From Odoribacteraceae bacterium (lineage in GTDB: Bacteria; Bacteroidota; Bacteroidia; Bacteroidales; Marinifilaceae), in contig JAISNC010000009.1 of assembly GCA_031276355.1 (NCBI GenBank), forward strand, positions 1 through 50,715: 50,715 nucleotides of DNA, written 5' to 3'. The notes below the pieces were generated by a model, which made no database searches, was not told the DNA's origin, and saw nothing but the letters and a program-made list of their open reading frames with translations. The position numbers and the translations under genes are program-made. Shown piece by piece: positions 44,073-50,715 of this stretch (its first letter is position 1; each line of letters opens with the position of its first letter).

Positions 44073-44213
44073 ACGATTTTTCCGGAAACGGGGAAGTGTT
44101 TGGGACGCTTCCGTGAGAATAAGGGGGGGATTAGTACGGTTTAGCTTGGAGGGTGTTTAATGACATGTTTATGTCCGTTCCCTGTTTTCCCGTCTCCTCC
44201 TCCCCGCTCTCAA
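44073..44213 (+). promoter_or_regulatory. Presumed CRISPR leader with candidate promoter
   Basis: This is the region between hydE and the first repeat. On the plus strand TTGG at 44145 and TATGTCCG at 44170-44177 are 25 bases apart, the usual -33/-7 spacing of Bacteroidetes promoters. They would start a transcript about 30 bases before repeat 1. The plus strand is the sense strand of the repeats, judging from known Cas13b repeats that end in ACAAC. Confidence 0.35.
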
Positions 44214-45023
44214 GTTGTATTACCTTACAAAATTAAGGCTTTTACAACGAGTTGTGATACATTTCTCGGTGTTCCGTTGTTGTATTTACCCTACAAAATT
44301 AAGGCTTTTACAACCGGGCAGCTGGTTATTATAGCCCAGGCTCTGTTGTATTTACCCTACAAAATTAAGGCTTTTACAACGTTGAACAAAGTCAACAGGC
44401 AGCTACGTAAGTTGTATTTACCCTACAAAATTAAGGCTTTTACAACTGAAACAGGCCTCGCTCAACTTCCCGGACAGTTGTATTTACCCTACAAAATTAA
44501 GGCTTTTACAACTTATCGTCGAGGCCGGTTGGCTCAACCGCTGTTGTATTTACCCTACAAAATTAAGGCTTTTACAACGGCTGGGTGGAGATCCACGCCG
44601 CGAAATTAGTTGTATTTACCCTACAAAATTAAGGCTTTTACAACTTAAAATCATGTATGATAAAGAGGAAGATGGTTGTATTTACCCTACAAAATTAAGG
44701 CTTTTACAACTGACGGGATCGTGGTTTCAAAACGGCCTGTGTTGTATTTACCCTACAAAATTAAGGCTTTTACAACTAACACCCCCGACAACGCCCCAGA
44801 TATGGGTTGTATTTACCCTACAAAATTAAGGCTTTTACAACTTGTCGATCGTGGAGAATTTACTCGCCATGGTTGTATTTACCCTACAAAATTAAGGCTT
44901 TTACAACATTGTTTTTAATATTTACCAATTCTAACTCGTTGTATTTACCCTACAAAATTAAGGCTTTTACAACCTTTCGTGGATAAGTATCTCACCACGA
45001 GGTTGTATTACCCTATAAAATCA
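44214..45023 (+). CRISPR. Type VI-B CRISPR array, 12 spacers
   Basis: Eleven identical 36-nt repeats start at 44279, 44345, 44411, 44477, 44543, 44609, 44675, 44741, 44806, 44872 and 44938. They are flanked by a 35-nt variant first repeat (44214-44248, one T missing and one C to T) and a degenerate partial repeat (from 45002). The ends GTTGTA and TACAAC are perfect inverted repeats. The 3' end GGCTTTTACAAC closely resembles known Cas13b direct repeats. Spacers are 30 nt except the ninth (29) and the twelfth (28). The last partial repeat runs into the stop codon of the convergent csx28-like gene. The strong decay at the right end marks it as leader-distal, so transcription is left to right, convergent with the cas genes. 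Confidence 0.98.
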
Positions 45024-45590
45024 ATCATCGTATATCTTCTTCATATCCTGTTTGATCACGTTTATCAGCTGCCGGTGTATCTCGAAGAGCTTTTCTGCAA
45101 CTTTGGCATTTCTAATTTGTTGCGTATCGTCGGGAGAAGTTTCTCCGGGCAATTTCAATCCCCAGATAATACGTTCATAACTGAATAACAACTCTTTTAA
45201 CTCTTTCGATAAATACAGCCCCCACCCGTCGGTATAGAAAAAGCGACGCAGGTTGGCGATAAAGTCGTTGATGTTTGACTTGTGGAAATAGTACGTTTTC
45301 ACGTTTTTCCCTTCCGTTTTATCGACCGTGTAGGTGATTATTGCCTGCTCGTTCTCGTTGTCGGTAGTGTAAACCAACAGTCCCCAGCAACGTTGCAACG
45401 CCTCGAGCGTCCGATCGTGGCGTTTTCGGTGCTTCAAAACGACGGTCTCTTCCCGCATCTGTTTAATCGTGTTTTGATATTGCTTCTGGATCTGACGCAT
45501 GGCAAATATTCCAGAAATAAACACGGATAGGATTGCGACTATGGCGGGAAGCATGTCCTCGTCTATACACCTGGTTACTAATTCTTTCAT
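45021..45590 (-). CDS. csx28: Csx28-like accessory protein of type VI-B2
   Basis: This 189-residue protein has one N-terminal membrane helix (about 13-31, LPAIVAILSVFISGIFAM). A basic, probably coiled-coil stretch (IQKQYQNTIKQMREE) and an alpha-helical C-terminal domain follow. One membrane segment fits Csx28 and not the multi-pass Csx27. In the best studied Csx28 this protein forms a membrane pore that strengthens Cas13b defence. The R-x4-H HEPN-type motif is replaced here by K167-x4-H172 (KLFEIH). It starts 4 bases after the cas13b stop, so the two are one operon. Its stop codon lies in the final degenerate CRISPR repeat. The assignment rests on topology and context, not on strong sequence identity. 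Confidence 0.75.
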   Translation of the reverse strand: MKELVTRCIDEDMLPAIVAILSVFISGIFAMRQIQKQYQNTIKQMREETVVLKHRKRHDRTLEALQRCWGLLVYTTDNENEQAIITYTVDKTEGKNVKTYYFHKSNINDFIANLRRFFYTDGWGLYLSKELKELLFSYERIIWGLKLPGETSPDDTQQIRNAKVAEKLFEIHRQLINVIKQDMKKIYDD

Positions 45591-45594
45591 TTGG

Positions 45595-48500
45595 TTATAT
45601 TTTTTTCTCGATCAATTTTTCAACCCTCTCCAGGAGACCATGTGCCACGTTAGGTATAGCCTCGTCAAGACAAAACTCTACATCTATTCTCTCATTGCTC
45701 TCCACGTCGCAAATATTCTCTTTCCTCGCCGGGTAGGAGTTATGGCAAAAAGCGTTGCGAATGATTTGTAGCTGTTGCTTGTCGTTACGCTCCATCCCGG
45801 GACAGTGTTGCAAAATATTCACGAAATTGAGGTAAGTCCCCTGGATCTCTTTCTCTTTGATAACCCGATTTTCGAACCGGTGTATTAACTTGAACGCGTA
45901 GACCCGTAAACGGTCATACGCTTCCAGTTCTTTCTCGAGCGTTTGATAATCTACCTCCTCATCCGGGAAATACGATAATACTGTTTTTACTCTCTTGTCG
46001 TGCACAAGGCGATAGAGTTTCCCGAAGTTTTTCAATTTCAGTTGTGCTTGCCGGATCGTCCGGCGTGAACCGTCCGGCAATGTTATCGACAGTCGCAACG
46101 GTGTTTGTATGGATAGAATGTCCTGTTGGTTGCCCGGTGTGATATTCTTCAGTTTATATTCTTCAATATTTATCTCTGTCCCTGTTAGTTGCCCGTCTAT
46201 AAGCAGCCGTTTGGCCATCAGGAAGAGTAGCATGTCCTGCACGCGTGTCAGGCGCAGGATTTTCTCGTTGTGTTCAAACTCATTCCACAGGCGTGTTAAC
46301 TTGTCGCGAATGTGAGTGGCTTGGGTATCCTTTTCCGCCTCTAACTGTTTTAAATCACGGAAAAGCCGTTTCCCCTGTAATCGTCTTTTCTCCTTTTGGT
46401 ACTGATTTCCTATATACCTGTTTATTTCTTCACTGATGTTTTTAGTTCTTTGCTCGAAATCAGCCGTCGTGTAAAACGTTTGTTGCAACTTGTTGCCTCG
46501 TACCTTGTCGTTCAGTACGTCAAACAACTTGTAGCCGCGGGAGAAATCGTACAACGCTTGCTTCCCGTCATCGAGTACGGCGTTAAAATAGGTTTGGATC
46601 AGGTAGACCGTGTTACAACGTTCGCGTGACAGCGCGTCTTTTATGCCCGGAGCGTCTCCGTGGAATTTGTTCAGGAGTTGACGGATGCTTTCGTTAAACA
46701 GCCCGCGGGGCAATTCGATGGGTAAGGCAAGGTATTTCTTCGCGAGCTTTTCATAATAGTCCCGATCGCGTTGTTGCCATTTATCCCGATCGGCGTGCAG
46801 GAAGTAGTAGTGTTTGTACTCTTGTTCTTGCAGGCATGTATTCAGGTATTTTTCTCGTTCTTCTAAATAGGCGCGATAAAAAGCGACAATGTCGTCGGGC
46901 GTTGTTTTCATCACCTTCTCCAGGAACGGGTGGGCGATGGGCGAATCGAGCAGACGACTACTCACGAAGATTCTTCTCATTTCGGTTTTGTACTCGCCGT
47001 AATATGCCAGCACCGCTTGCAAGGCCTGGTAATTCATGCCGGTAAGTTTGTCGCTCCCCTTTTTTTTCTCTTTCTCTCCCGTGGGTTGGAACCGCAACAG
47101 GTCTTCGGCCAAAAAATCGGCCAGGACACCCGATTTGATCTCCACGTATCGTCTTTTGCCGACCTTGTTTTTCTTGTGATCGCGAATGGTCTCTAAATCC
47201 TTTTCTATTTTGCGTTTCCGTCCTTGAGTGCTTGCTGTCATTCGAGAGATACGCACTTTAGCGAGTTGAGCAAATCGCCCTTCCATGTTCTTTGGCTTCC
47301 CGGAAAGATAATCGCGTAGTTCGTCCGGGAGGTGTGAAAATTCGATCGCGTATTGTCTCTTGATCGTTTGCCTAACATCCGGAGAAGGGAGAAGTTGTCC
47401 CGCTGCAAGATCGCAAAAAAGCTTTCTATTCTGCTGAACATACTTGCGAATAATATTTTGTGTTTTCTCTTTTTTTTCGCAGAGCAGCGAGTGGAATACC
47501 AAGGCGGGTAACTCATAAATGCTCAACCAGCAGACGGGCGCTTGGTTTGTGGCACCATCGTCTTTCAACTCGGGTAGGCGATCTCCGGTGTTTTTAAAGG
47601 TACCAATGTCCCAGTAGAGTCCTACCCGATTATTCGATATCATGTAGCGCGTGTATGCGTCGGTGATATAAGGCGAGGTGTCGATACGGTCTTTTTCTAT
47701 ATTCTCAAAAGGACGGATCAGCTTCTCCCACTCCTGCTTGCGTAGCTTTTCAATCTCTTGCAGACGACCGAACCCGTGCAATCTTTTTTGCAGGATACGT
47801 ACCCGCTCTTTTTGATCGATGCCCTGCTTGGCGTAAAACGTGTGCCGATAGCTGCCCAGTGCGACTTGAAAGCGGATGTTGGGAAACAGTTCCCGTTGAT
47901 CGATATACTGTAATGCCAATTGCGGGAAACGATTCTCGTGACGTTTCAACAGAGTAGGTTCCACCTCTTCTCCCGACTCCGTTTCATCGGGGATAACCCT
48001 GAAATGCTCTTGTGTCTCCGCGTCCAGATGCTCGAATAACTCGGCCGGACATCTCTTCAACTCGTTCAGCATGTCAATACCCAGCGTCATGGCCGAATGT
48101 TCGCTGTCAATGCGGAGCGCCGGGACACGGATATTATAGATACTAAACACGGTTTTGGTGGCTCGTGTACTCTCCTCCACTCCTTTTTGCCCGCTTCGCT
48201 TGAAGCCTGCAAGCTGCGACAGCAACAAGTGGGCATATTTCCGCTCCAGGAAAAGACAGATAAAAAATGCTAACCCGTTGTCGGTTATATTGCCTGTTGA
48301 GTCATCAAACTTGTAATGAAAAGCAGGATTTTCTTCGTACTCCTTTTTCTTCTTCCCTTGCCCGTTGTACTCGTCTCCCGGCTTTTCCTTGAATCGGTTC
48401 AGGTGGGCCGTGTCTTTATCCTGTAAGCGAAAGCGCTCTTTGACCGTGCGCACGGCTCCGTCGAAACAGTTTTTCATGTAGCTGATGAGCTCCCGATTGA

Positions 48501-48891
48501 AAGGCTCCGAGGTATGCCGGACGTGTGTCTGTTGATTGCGCTGGCTGTTCAGTTCACTGAATACTTTCGTCAGTATGTCGTAATACATTCGGGGCGTGGC
48601 GTACAGCATCGCCTGATCCGTGTTTGTAGCCGTCTGTCGCTTTTTCTCCTGGTCTCGCATGGGTTTCAAGAAGGGAAAGTGCTTGTTCATGAGTCGTATG
48701 GTCTGCTCTATCTCTTCCGGTAACGCTGTCGGGTTTATTAATCGTTGCACGGGTGCCATTTGGCTTAAGTCATCTTCATTGCCACTCCCGCCGCCGGTAA
48801 GTTTACTGATATGCAATAAGGTGATATATGCGTTTTGTCTTGCCATGTTCAGGTAGGCGGCGAACAAACTTTTCTTCTCTTCTGCTGTCAT
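45595..48891 (-). CDS. cas13b: CRISPR-associated RNA-guided RNase Cas13b
   Basis: Cas13b is the single effector of type VI-B. It processes crRNA, binds target RNA and then cuts RNA with two HEPN domains. This protein has 1098 residues, in the usual range. The N-terminal HEPN motif is RNQQTH (Arg118, His123) and the C-terminal one RNAFCH (Arg1045, His1050), at the two ends as expected for Cas13b and both with the R-N-x-x-x-H form, so the nuclease should be active. The middle is Lys- and Arg-rich. The direct neighbours are a 36-nt repeat array of Cas13b type and a Csx28-like gene. No Cas1 or Cas2 is present, which is normal for VI-B. Base composition is AT-richer than the flanking core genes. 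Confidence 0.96.
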   Translation of the reverse strand: MTAEEKKSLFAAYLNMARQNAYITLLHISKLTGGGSGNEDDLSQMAPVQRLINPTALPEEIEQTIRLMNKHFPFLKPMRDQEKKRQTATNTDQAMLYATPRMYYDILTKVFSELNSQRNQQTHVRHTSEPFNRELISYMKNCFDGAVRTVKERFRLQDKDTAHLNRFKEKPGDEYNGQGKKKKEYEENPAFHYKFDDSTGNITDNGLAFFICLFLERKYAHLLLSQLAGFKRSGQKGVEESTRATKTVFSIYNIRVPALRIDSEHSAMTLGIDMLNELKRCPAELFEHLDAETQEHFRVIPDETESGEEVEPTLLKRHENRFPQLALQYIDQRELFPNIRFQVALGSYRHTFYAKQGIDQKERVRILQKRLHGFGRLQEIEKLRKQEWEKLIRPFENIEKDRIDTSPYITDAYTRYMISNNRVGLYWDIGTFKNTGDRLPELKDDGATNQAPVCWLSIYELPALVFHSLLCEKKEKTQNIIRKYVQQNRKLFCDLAAGQLLPSPDVRQTIKRQYAIEFSHLPDELRDYLSGKPKNMEGRFAQLAKVRISRMTASTQGRKRKIEKDLETIRDHKKNKVGKRRYVEIKSGVLADFLAEDLLRFQPTGEKEKKKGSDKLTGMNYQALQAVLAYYGEYKTEMRRIFVSSRLLDSPIAHPFLEKVMKTTPDDIVAFYRAYLEEREKYLNTCLQEQEYKHYYFLHADRDKWQQRDRDYYEKLAKKYLALPIELPRGLFNESIRQLLNKFHGDAPGIKDALSRERCNTVYLIQTYFNAVLDDGKQALYDFSRGYKLFDVLNDKVRGNKLQQTFYTTADFEQRTKNISEEINRYIGNQYQKEKRRLQGKRLFRDLKQLEAEKDTQATHIRDKLTRLWNEFEHNEKILRLTRVQDMLLFLMAKRLLIDGQLTGTEINIEEYKLKNITPGNQQDILSIQTPLRLSITLPDGSRRTIRQAQLKLKNFGKLYRLVHDKRVKTVLSYFPDEEVDYQTLEKELEAYDRLRVYAFKLIHRFENRVIKEKEIQGTYLNFVNILQHCPGMERNDKQQLQIIRNAFCHNSYPARKENICDVESNERIDVEFCLDEAIPNVAHGLLERVEKLIEKKI

Positions 48892-48918
48892 TGTTATGTG
48901 TTGTAAAGATTAGTGGGG

Positions 48919-48926
48919 TAAAGGTA
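48919..48926 (-). promoter_or_regulatory. Candidate -7 box TACCTTTA of cas13b-csx28
   Basis: It lies 28 bases before the cas13b ATG, the same octamer and distance as for kdtA and hydE. This suggests that the operon is read by the housekeeping sigma factor. Confidence 0.4.
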
Positions 48927-48936
48927 CATGGAATAT

Positions 48937-49140
48937 TTAAATAATATGCAGCCAAGAGCAAATAGTAAGCCAGATCGTTACAATCGTTTCGGAAATCATG
49001 TGGGTTATTTTAAACTCAATACGGTATGGGGCGTTTATGCGGATGGATCCCAACCCCTCTTTTTCGCCGTGCAACACTTTGTAATTCAGATCGTCATTGA
49101 AATGTCTCCACTCTATCATCGCAACAACATCCATTTTCAT
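48937..49140 (-). pseudogene. Remnant of a RelE/HigB-type toxin
   Basis: The frame contains LNYKVLHGEKEGLGSIRIN followed by APYRIEFKI and ETIVTI. This is the C-terminal half of RelE/ParE/HigB-like toxins of Bacteroidetes (pattern LNYEVLxGDKxGxxSIRVNxxYRIEF...ETIVTIC). The N-terminal half is missing and the end is frameshifted after ETIVTI. No antitoxin gene follows. The 5' part overlaps the last codons of the PqiA-like gene in another frame. I treat it as a relic, not a functional toxin. Confidence 0.6.
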
Positions 49141-49609
49141 TGTGATTCTTTGGTTTGTTGTCGTTGGCGATACATGTAATTGTCAATATTCTGAATATTA
49201 CTGCCAAGGCGATAAAAGTCGTGCCGATTTTTAACTGCATTACCATGATGTTGGACTGTATTTTGAAATTCACCAGCAACAGAGCAACCAAAAACACGTC
49301 CAGCATGTTCCACTTGTCCAGGTTTTGCAGGGTTTTGGAGGTTTTACCCCGTGAAATTCTAATGGTTAGTTCAACATATTTTAGAACGGGTATTATAAAG
49401 GTGAAAAGCAAAATAACAATTGCCAAAAAATACTCTCTTTCGGTGAAAAACAGTTGCACGGAATCGAAAACGGTGATCTCTTCGTACCCGAATTTGAAAA
49501 CTATCTGTTTATGAGTGGAAAGCAATGGGAAATACATGCCCAGCGCAAAAAACGCGACCGAGAGTGCAAACGCGAATAGGCCAAGTGTTTTCTTGGTTTC
49601 CCGTGTCAT
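49094..49609 (-). CDS. PqiA-like inner-membrane protein
   Basis: This is a 171-residue protein with about four membrane segments. The segment LDKWNMLDVFLVALLLVNF matches the PqiA/YebS family signature (W-x-M-x-D-V-F), and FAFALSVAFFALGMYFPLL fits the first helix. In E. coli PqiA works with MCE proteins in lipid or membrane-stress transport, but here no MCE gene is near. The start overlaps the lipoprotein gene by 4 bases (ATGA). The C-terminal tail (about 157-171, with GCCCDD) is read out of frame through the toxin relic, so the natural end may have been lost. It lies upstream of cas13b on the same strand. Confidence 0.7.
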   Translation of the reverse strand: MTRETKKTLGLFAFALSVAFFALGMYFPLLSTHKQIVFKFGYEEITVFDSVQLFFTEREYFLAIVILLFTFIIPVLKYVELTIRISRGKTSKTLQNLDKWNMLDVFLVALLLVNFKIQSNIMVMQLKIGTTFIALAVIFRILTITCIANDNKPKNHNENGCCCDDRVETFQ

Positions 49610-50097
49610 TTTTCGATATTTTCCATTTTCACGTTCAGTTCGTTCAAAATTTCCGTGACCGCTTTTACTGCATCCTTGCCAGCCTTTTTCGCGTCTTCGT
49701 AGAATTTTTGCAAGTCGCTTTGCATATCATTGTCGATATAATATTGTATCTGTTTTTTTATTCCTTTCACATCAAGCGCATCTAAAAGGTGCTTGATGGT
49801 AGAAGTCGCCTCGTTTAGGTTACGGTAATAGTACCACTTTGCCTGGTTGGCTTTCACGGTAATTTGGTCCTTCAAGGTGAGTTCCTCTTTAAACTGGTCG
49901 TACCATTCGCCCGAAAACTTTTCGTATTTCTCGCTCTGTTTTTCCCACGTTTCGTCGTCGTAGCTCTCGTGATGCTCGGAGATTTCTGATATAAAAGCGT
50001 TGTACTTCTCGAGGTATGCCTCTTTCGACATGGGCGAGCAAGCCACTACACAGGCTATTACAGCGCAGGTAACGAGGTGTTTAATTCCATTTTCCAT
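49606..50097 (-). CDS. Small lipoprotein upstream of the PqiA-like gene
   Basis: From ATG 50097 this is a 163-residue protein with a short signal and lipobox VVAC (then SPMSKEAYLEKYN). A highly charged, helical body follows, rich in Glu, Lys and Tyr (HHESYDDETWEKQSEKYEKF). It resembles DUF6565-type Bacteroidetes lipoproteins as I remember them, function unknown. An earlier ATG at 50190 exists, but it would put a long hydrophobic segment before the signal and lies only 13 bases from a perfect -7 box. Translation is coupled to the PqiA-like gene by a 4-base overlap. Confidence 0.65.
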   Translation of the reverse strand: MENGIKHLVTCAVIACVVACSPMSKEAYLEKYNAFISEISEHHESYDDETWEKQSEKYEKFSGEWYDQFKEELTLKDQITVKANQAKWYYYRNLNEATSTIKHLLDALDVKGIKKQIQYYIDNDMQSDLQKFYEDAKKAGKDAVKAVTEILNELNVKMENIEK

Positions 50098-50202
50098 GTG
50101 TATCGTTTTTTTTATGTGGTTACATATCAGTATTGTGAAAATAAAAAATAGCAAGAGGGCATCATCTCGTCGTATTTTAAATTCATTCATGATAACGGGT
50201 AC

Positions 50203-50210
50203 AAATATAG
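50203..50210 (-). promoter_or_regulatory. -7 box TATATTTG of the lipoprotein-pqiA unit
   Basis: This is an exact TAnnTTTG match, giving a leader of about 100 bases to the chosen ATG 50097. Confidence 0.5.
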
Positions 50211-50244
50211 TAAAATTAGATACATATATCTATACCCCCGTGCG

Positions 50245-50382
50245 CTACCTCAACTTGTACTTATTAAAGTAAGGTGTAATCTTCAGGGTGAAGAAGAGGA
50301 GGGAGAGGAGTGTTAGGCCGCCCCCCACGAGGTAGGCCGTCTGGAAGTTGCTGGCGTGGGCGATATACCCGCCGAGGACGAG
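50245..50382 (-). pseudogene. 3' end remnant of an MFS transporter
   Basis: The minus strand encodes LVLGGYIAHASNFQTAYLVG, then GGLTLLSLLFFTL and KITPYFNKYKLR before a TAG stop. This is a typical last transmembrane helix and tail of a major-facilitator transporter. No upstream part of the gene is present, since the frame breaks near 50385. The piece is GC-rich like the core genome, whereas the DNA on both sides is AT-rich. It looks like a host gene cut when the neighbouring accessory DNA was gained or rearranged. Confidence 0.6.
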
Positions 50383-50715
50383 TGCCCGCGGCGGTGACGT
50401 GAAATACCTCCTCGACGAGTTGACATCCTGTCGAACACGATCGAGTGAAAATTTTTAAGATGGTTTGTATCGTGATAATCAATTTATTGTGCCTGTCTTA
50501 ATAATTTCTAAACCTAATCTTAACCGTTTCGTTGCCCCTTTTTTCTCGAAAAAATACGATTAATATATGAAGGGGGAAAATTCCCCCCGGGAGGATAAAA
50601 AAAGTGTAACCGGTAACAACGATAAAACATGAAACATGAAGTTAAACTATAAAGCCGGCGCGAGCGATCAAGCCGGCGTGAACAATCAAATAAAAACCAA
50701 TAACTAAAATTCATG
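50383..50715. other. AT-rich right end of window
   Basis: No convincing gene is seen. GGGGGAA (50572-50578) and TTCCCCC (50581-50587) form a short hairpin. An 18-base direct repeat (50654-50671 and 50672-50689, starting GCCGGCG) lies just before a final ATG at 50713, which may be the start of a gene outside the window. Confidence 0.4.
50654..50689. repeat. 18-bp direct repeat
   Basis: Two adjacent copies differ at three positions: GCCGGCGCGAGCGATCAA and GCCGGCGTGAACAATCAA. They lie in what may be the leader of a gene starting at the window edge. Confidence 0.6.

Noticed and set aside
44160-44609. Reading frame across the CRISPR repeats
   Set aside because: It consists of the same repeat-derived peptide over and over. 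The DNA is a CRISPR array.
44214-45023. Self-targeting spacers
   Set aside because: I compared spacers by eye with the window and saw no match outside the array. A genome-wide check was not possible.
45021-45590. Csx27 as identity of the small gene next to cas13b
   Set aside because: Csx27 proteins have several membrane segments. This one has a single N-terminal helix, which fits Csx28 better.
50520-50714. Minus-strand frame of 64 codons at the window end
   Set aside because: It is rich in Arg, Tyr and Phe, has no similarity that I recognise, and covers a likely leader region with a hairpin and repeats.

Overview
The window comes from the chromosome of a GC-rich member of the Bacteroidales. 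The signs are SusC/SusD pairs, FecI/FecR-type sigma and anti-sigma genes, a BtuB-BtuG vitamin B12 locus under a cobalamin riboswitch, a Porin_O_P porin, and Bacteroidetes-type -7 promoter boxes (TAnnTTTG and the variants TAnnTTCG and TACCTTTA). An Odoribacteraceae- or Rikenellaceae-like gut anaerobe would fit, but the sequence alone does not fix the genus. Nearly all of it looks like dense chromosomal DNA. The stretch from about 44.1 to 50.25 kb is visibly AT-richer and looks like an accessory island. I saw no tRNA, rRNA, integrase or complete insertion sequence.

Layout, left to right. 0-0.7 kb: two tandem heavy-metal-associated (HMA) proteins. 0.87-1.5 kb: an ECF sigma factor with no FecR partner. 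1.8-2.7 kb: an exported DUF6263-type protein. 2.7-10.5 kb, minus strand: a probable operon of porin, a PstSCAB-like ABC importer, cysD, cysN and cysH. It has no phoU and no cysC, so a Pst-type importer appears to serve sulfate (or another oxyanion) for APS-reductase-type sulfur assimilation. 11.0-21.2 kb, minus strand: ECF sigma, FecR anti-sigma, SusC with STN domain, SusD, DUF4843 lipoprotein, PKD-like lipoprotein and thioredoxin, a signal-transducing TonB uptake locus. 22-24.2 kb: metX and hom. 24.2-27.0 kb: TrkH and TrkA. 27.1-27.8 kb: a SIMPL protein.

27.8-31.4 kb: cobalamin riboswitch, two tiny leader reading frames, btuB and btuG. 31.4-38.5 kb: MATE exporter, S28/S37-type serine peptidase, a 21-bp palindromic tandem repeat, kdtA, an EamA transporter, a PAP2 phosphatase and ispE. 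38.5-44.0 kb, minus strand: an AAA ATPase fragment, an S9 peptidase, recA, bioB and hydE.

44.2-50.4 kb: a type VI-B CRISPR-Cas13b system. It has a 12-spacer array whose 36-nt repeats begin GTTGTA and end TACAAC, a small membrane HEPN-like protein that best fits Csx28 (hence VI-B2), and a 1098-residue Cas13b with both RNxxxH HEPN nuclease motifs intact. Behind it lie a degraded RelE/HigB-like toxin, a PqiA-like membrane protein, a small lipoprotein and the 3' stump of an MFS transporter. The stump and the toxin relic suggest that this DNA was assembled by insertion and deletion.

The most interesting points are: the Cas13b locus, with a lysine in place of the HEPN arginine in its Csx28-like protein and a terminal repeat overlapping that gene's stop codon; one spacer that reads antisense across a plausible start codon; the Pst-type importer fused by gene order to sulfate activation; two separate intergenic arrays with the same 21-bp period built from palindromes; and coupled mini-ORFs between the B12 riboswitch and btuB.
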